The notes under the pieces: generated by a model | Told to the model about the DNA's origin: nothing | Databases searched by the model: none | What the model saw: only the letters and a program-made list of their open reading frames with translations | In this document: positions 5,624-8,376 of the stretch, one piece after another | Numbering within the stretch: position 1 is the stretch's first letter | How the letters are laid out: every line of letters starts with the position of its first letter | Position numbers and translations under genes: made by a program | Origin: JBDTCS01 sp039923455 | Lineage (GTDB): Bacteria; Bacteroidota; Ignavibacteria; Palsa-1295 | Assembly (NCBI GenBank): GCA_039923455.1 | Contig: JBDTCS010000304.1 | Coordinates: 1-8,376, forward strand | DNA length: 8,376 nucleotides | Reading direction: 5' to 3'

Positions 5624-8376
5624 TTACTTCGACAAAACCATCTGACGCGTCAGAACCGTGTTGCCTGCGCTGAGCTGATAGTAATAAACGCCACTCGAAA
5701 GATCGCTTGCGTTCACAACTGTCGTGTGCTGACCTGCCGACATTTGCTCGTTGAGCACTGTGCGCAGAATTTTGCCCGTGATGTCGATGATGTCCATCTT
5801 TACGTTACCGGATTTCGCCAAAACGAATCGGATTTCGGTTGTTGGGTTGAACGGATTCGGATAGTTCTGCGACAAACTGTAACCGTTTGCTTCCGTAACA
5901 CGAGCAACGCCCGCACCACTGATCGCGAAACCGGAGACCGTCACATTTGCAGCCGGAATCGAAACTCCGATCGCGGATGGGAATGATAACGTTGCGGTCT
6001 TCATGCCTGCGCTCGTGGGTGTGAACTTCACTACCAATGTTCCAGACGCACCGGCAGGAATGTTAACGCCACCGCTCACATAAGTGAACTGTGGATCAGA
6101 GAATGTCGGCATGCCTGGGTTCCAGTCGCACTCGCCAGTGTTCTTGACTATCACATTGAAGTTGCTCGAAGCACTCACGTGTGTCGAATCCGCAACTCCG
6201 GTGCCTGCTGCTGTTGCAGCTTGACCTGTTCCGGTGAGTGTCACGGTTTCGACAATACCATTTGCACCAGTGATCGTAAGCGTCACGTTAGACGGCGTGC
6301 GATCCATTGGCGTAAATGTGATCGGGAATTTTGCCTGACCTGCGCCAGCAACGACCGGTGAAGTTGGTGAGCCCACGATCGCATATCCTGTGGCGTTAGC
6401 TGGGAGCGCTGCGGTGTATGCGGTGCGAATGTCACCACAATTTGTTAGCGTTACCCATGTCGTATCGGTTGTGCCCACGCATGTCTTGCTCGAAAAAGCG
6501 GTCGTCGGAGTTGCTGAAGCGCAAACCAACTGTCCGTAAATATCAAGCGACAAATTCAGAGTGAGCGTCTTGCCACTCGTTGTTGTCATGAGACTAAGGA
6601 ATGCATTACGATCGCCTCGAAGCGCAGGCGTTCCACAAAGTGTAAACACTTCGAACTGCCCGGGACGAACCGTGAGTGGAAAGGTAACGCCGGAAAGTGC
6701 AAACTCCGAACCATTCGTACCGGTGATCGTCGCGGATGTGATTGTCACATCAGCGGCACCGGTGTTGTAGAATGTGTCCGTCTTGCATAGCGTCACTCCA
6801 ACGATCGAAGAGTCAATAATACCTGTACCACCAACAGCAAGCGTACCGTATGGTACACCTTGACCAAGAATGTTGACGTAGAACGAACTTGTGTCACGGC
6901 TTGGAACGTCGAATGTCTTCGGGATCGTAGTCGTGATTCCGAGACGAGCAAAGCGTGAGCCACTGCGAATCGGATTGAAGCAGATCGTGATGATCTTGAA
7001 CTTGTCCGGAGCAATGATGGTGTCATCGCCGATCAAACCGGTCATCGTGAAGTCCGCATCGCGACCCGTGAAGAAATTGTGCGTGATAAACACCGTGTCA
7101 GAACCTGAGTTATAGAGCGTCACATCTTTGCAAGATTGCTGACCAATACCAACCGAATCAAAGTTCAGCGGTGAAGGCGTCACAACTAACCGCGCTAATG
7201 TTCCGGTGCCGAAGAGTCCGATCGTGTCGGATGGATTGTTGGTAGCATTGCTGCTGATGACCAACTTAGCTGGGCGGCTGCCTTCGATCGTCGGCATGTA
7301 CATCACTGAGATCGTATCCCAGGTACCTGCAGGTATCGGTGCACTTGGTACACGAGTAACGACATACTGATTCGCGTACTGACCAATCGTAGTAACGCTA
7401 TTGATGGTCAACGGACCTGCGCCAGAACTCATCACGCCGAATGACTGTGTCAGCGAACCACCGAGTCGTGTGCGAGTCTTTAAAAAGAGCGAAGTTGTTG
7501 GCACCGTGATACCGGGAGCGATACCGCTACCCGTTAGCGCGACTGTCTGCGTGCCGCTATCTCTGCCGTTTGAAACAATCGTCAGTGTTGCCGAGCGTGC
7601 ACCATTTGCGATAGGACTAAAGCGAACACATACGGTAGACGTCTGGCCGGGTGTCATGTTCGCTTGCGTACCACCACTTACGATACTATAATCAGCATTT
7701 CCACTGATCGAGATCGAAGAAAAACTGAGAGGCGTTGCACCCGCAACGTTCGGGCCAACATCCTTCAGCGTAACACATTGTGTCGACGAGCCACCGGTCG
7801 CGAGCGATCCAAAATTGACCGTCTTTGGCGTTACCGAAAGTTCTGCCGGCGGAGCTGGAACAACCCATAAGAGGGCGTTCACCATCATCTTTGCCCCATC
7901 TGTGTTCGCATGCCAATAATTTACCTTTGTCGGTACATCGTCCGAAGGAAGAAAGAAATTCAGATCGACGATTCTTGCCTTTTTCGCGCCGACATTTTCT
8001 TTTGCTACAACAAGCGGTGATCCATCGCTCCAACTCGCAACCAAGTAAGCACCCGGCTGATAGGTAGTAGCATCCGAATGGAAACTGCCCGAGCCGCCAT
8101 CAAACGATGAGACGCCGCTCATGATCGGATGAAGCGGAAGTGCTATGGTGCCAAGATAGAGTTCGGTACCCGAGATCGCATTTCCTGGAACGAGCGCCTG
8201 ATAGGTCGCGGATGTATAGAGCCCGCGATAATCATTGATGATCGAGAAGACGCCATTGACCACGCCGCCACCGCCTTCAATGTATTGCGCGACAACATCA
8301 CCGACGCCGGTCAGCGGACCGTAGTTCGTGAAGGTGATGATAGCATCGTAAGCTTGAAGTTGGCTGAGTGTTGGCA
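5624..8376 (-). CDS. Large surface protein, 5' end missing: GATase/ThuA-like domain, choice-of-anchor-D-like repeats, T9SS sorting domain
   Basis: The reading frame is open to the right edge (first full codon at 8374), so the GTG at 8263 is not the true start and the gene is cut by the window; 916 residues are visible. Residues 1 to about 173 resemble a class I glutamine-amidotransferase/ThuA-like fold: LQAYDAIITFTNYG, then VAQYIEGGGGVV, PLVVAKENVGAKKARIVDLNFF and MMVNALLWVV; no catalytic Cys is visible, so it is probably non-enzymatic here. Residues about 177-820 are about six Ig-like repeats of the choice-of-anchor-D/ASPM-SPD-2-Hydin type, with signatures such as VNFGSLATG, VRFSPIANGARSATLTI, and FTPTSAGMKTATLSF. 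Residues about 834-916 are a T9SS type A domain: QNYPNPFNP at 836-843, MDIIDITGKIL, LSSGVYYYQL, ending MVLSK. The protein is inferred to be exported by the T9SS and held at or released from the cell surface. A signal peptide is expected but lies outside the window. A strong terminator follows the TAA stop. Confidence 0.93.
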   Translation of the reverse strand, partial: PTLSQLQAYDAIITFTNYGPLTGVGDVVAQYIEGGGGVVNGVFSIINDYRGLYTSATYQALVPGNAISGTELYLGTIALPLHPIMSGVSSFDGGSGSFHSDATTYQPGAYLVASWSDGSPLVVAKENVGAKKARIVDLNFFLPSDDVPTKVNYWHANTDGAKMMVNALLWVVPAPPAELSVTPKTVNFGSLATGGSSTQCVTLKDVGPNVAGATPLSFSSISISGNADYSIVSGGTQANMTPGQTSTVCVRFSPIANGARSATLTIVSNGRDSGTQTVALTGSGIAPGITVPTTSLFLKTRTRLGGSLTQSFGVMSSGAGPLTINSVTTIGQYANQYVVTRVPSAPIPAGTWDTISVMYMPTIEGSRPAKLVISSNATNNPSDTIGLFGTGTLARLVVTPSPLNFDSVGIGQQSCKDVTLYNSGSDTVFITHNFFTGRDADFTMTGLIGDDTIIAPDKFKIITICFNPIRSGSRFARLGITTTIPKTFDVPSRDTSSFYVNILGQGVPYGTLAVGGTGIIDSSIVGVTLCKTDTFYNTGAADVTITSATITGTNGSEFALSGVTFPLTVRPGQFEVFTLCGTPALRGDRNAFLSLMTTTSGKTLTLNLSLDIYGQLVCASATPTTAFSSKTCVGTTDTTWVTLTNCGDIRTAYTAALPANATGYAIVGSPTSPVVAGAGQAKFPITFTPMDRTPSNVTLTITGANGIVETVTLTGTGQAATAAGTGVADSTHVSASSNFNVIVKNTGECDWNPGMPTFSDPQFTYVSGGVNIPAGASGTLVVKFTPTSAGMKTATLSFPSAIGVSIPAANVTVSGFAISGAGVARVTEANGYSLSQNYPNPFNPTTEIRFVLAKSGNVKMDIIDITGKILRTVLNEQMSAGQHTTVVNASDLSSGVYYYQLSAGNTVLTRQMVLSK
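5915..7846 (-). repeat. Coding tandem repeat: choice-of-anchor-D-like Ig modules
   Basis: About six modules of 100-115 residues lie in frame, each with a strand like F-x-x-V-x-x-G near the start and a C/V-x-F-x-P-x-x-x-G-x-R/K-x-A-x-L pattern near the middle. Modules 1, 3 and 4 each hold two Cys at matching places, while module 2 has none. Modules 5 and 6 are more diverged and their borders are approximate. Confidence 0.75.

Noticed and set aside
5552..5986. Plus-strand open frame of 144 codons
   Set aside because: It begins inside the terminator hairpin of the opposite gene and runs antisense to its T9SS sorting domain; no sign of independent coding.
8261..8263. GTG as the true start of the large repeat protein
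   Set aside because: The frame continues upstream with 37 further codons that fit the same GATase/ThuA-like fold and has no stop before the window edge, so the real start lies outside.

Overview
The window comes from a member of the Bacteroidota/Chlorobiota (FCB) group. Two proteins end in classic type IX secretion (T9SS) type A sorting domains with the motif NYPNPFNP, and a third is little more than such a domain. The gene starts lack a recognisable Shine-Dalgarno sequence, and base composition is roughly balanced. The mix of Asp-box propeller, choice-of-anchor-D-like repeats and an IgGFc-binding-like domain recalls Ignavibacteria/Kapaibacteria-type genomes, but that finer placement is inference and no marker gene is present.

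All four supported genes lie on the minus strand, so transcription runs from right to left. (1) 8376-5624 is the 3' part of a large cell-surface protein whose 5' end lies beyond the right edge: a glutamine-amidotransferase/ThuA-like fold, then about six immunoglobulin-like repeats, then a T9SS sorting domain. A strong Rho-independent terminator follows at 5602-5570. (2) After about 210 bases without a supported gene comes a small secreted protein (5344-4907), which is essentially a signal peptide plus a sorting-domain-like module. (3) 4804-2411 encodes an IgGFc-binding-like extracellular region joined to a predicted outer-membrane beta-barrel. (4) 2327-180 encodes a tandem Asp-box beta-propeller with a T9SS sorting domain. 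The last 179 bases at the left edge hold no complete gene, only a weak promoter-like pattern and a possible start of the next gene.

Every gene product is predicted to be exported, with two or three sent out through the T9SS and one lodged in the outer membrane. The window therefore reads as a cluster of envelope and surface proteins, possibly for adhesion or binding. No enzyme, regulator, mobile element, RNA gene or CRISPR array was seen. The shared orientation and short gaps among genes 2-4 allow co-transcription, but nothing proves that they work together. I found no clear evidence of a wholly new system; the more interesting points are unusual domain architectures.
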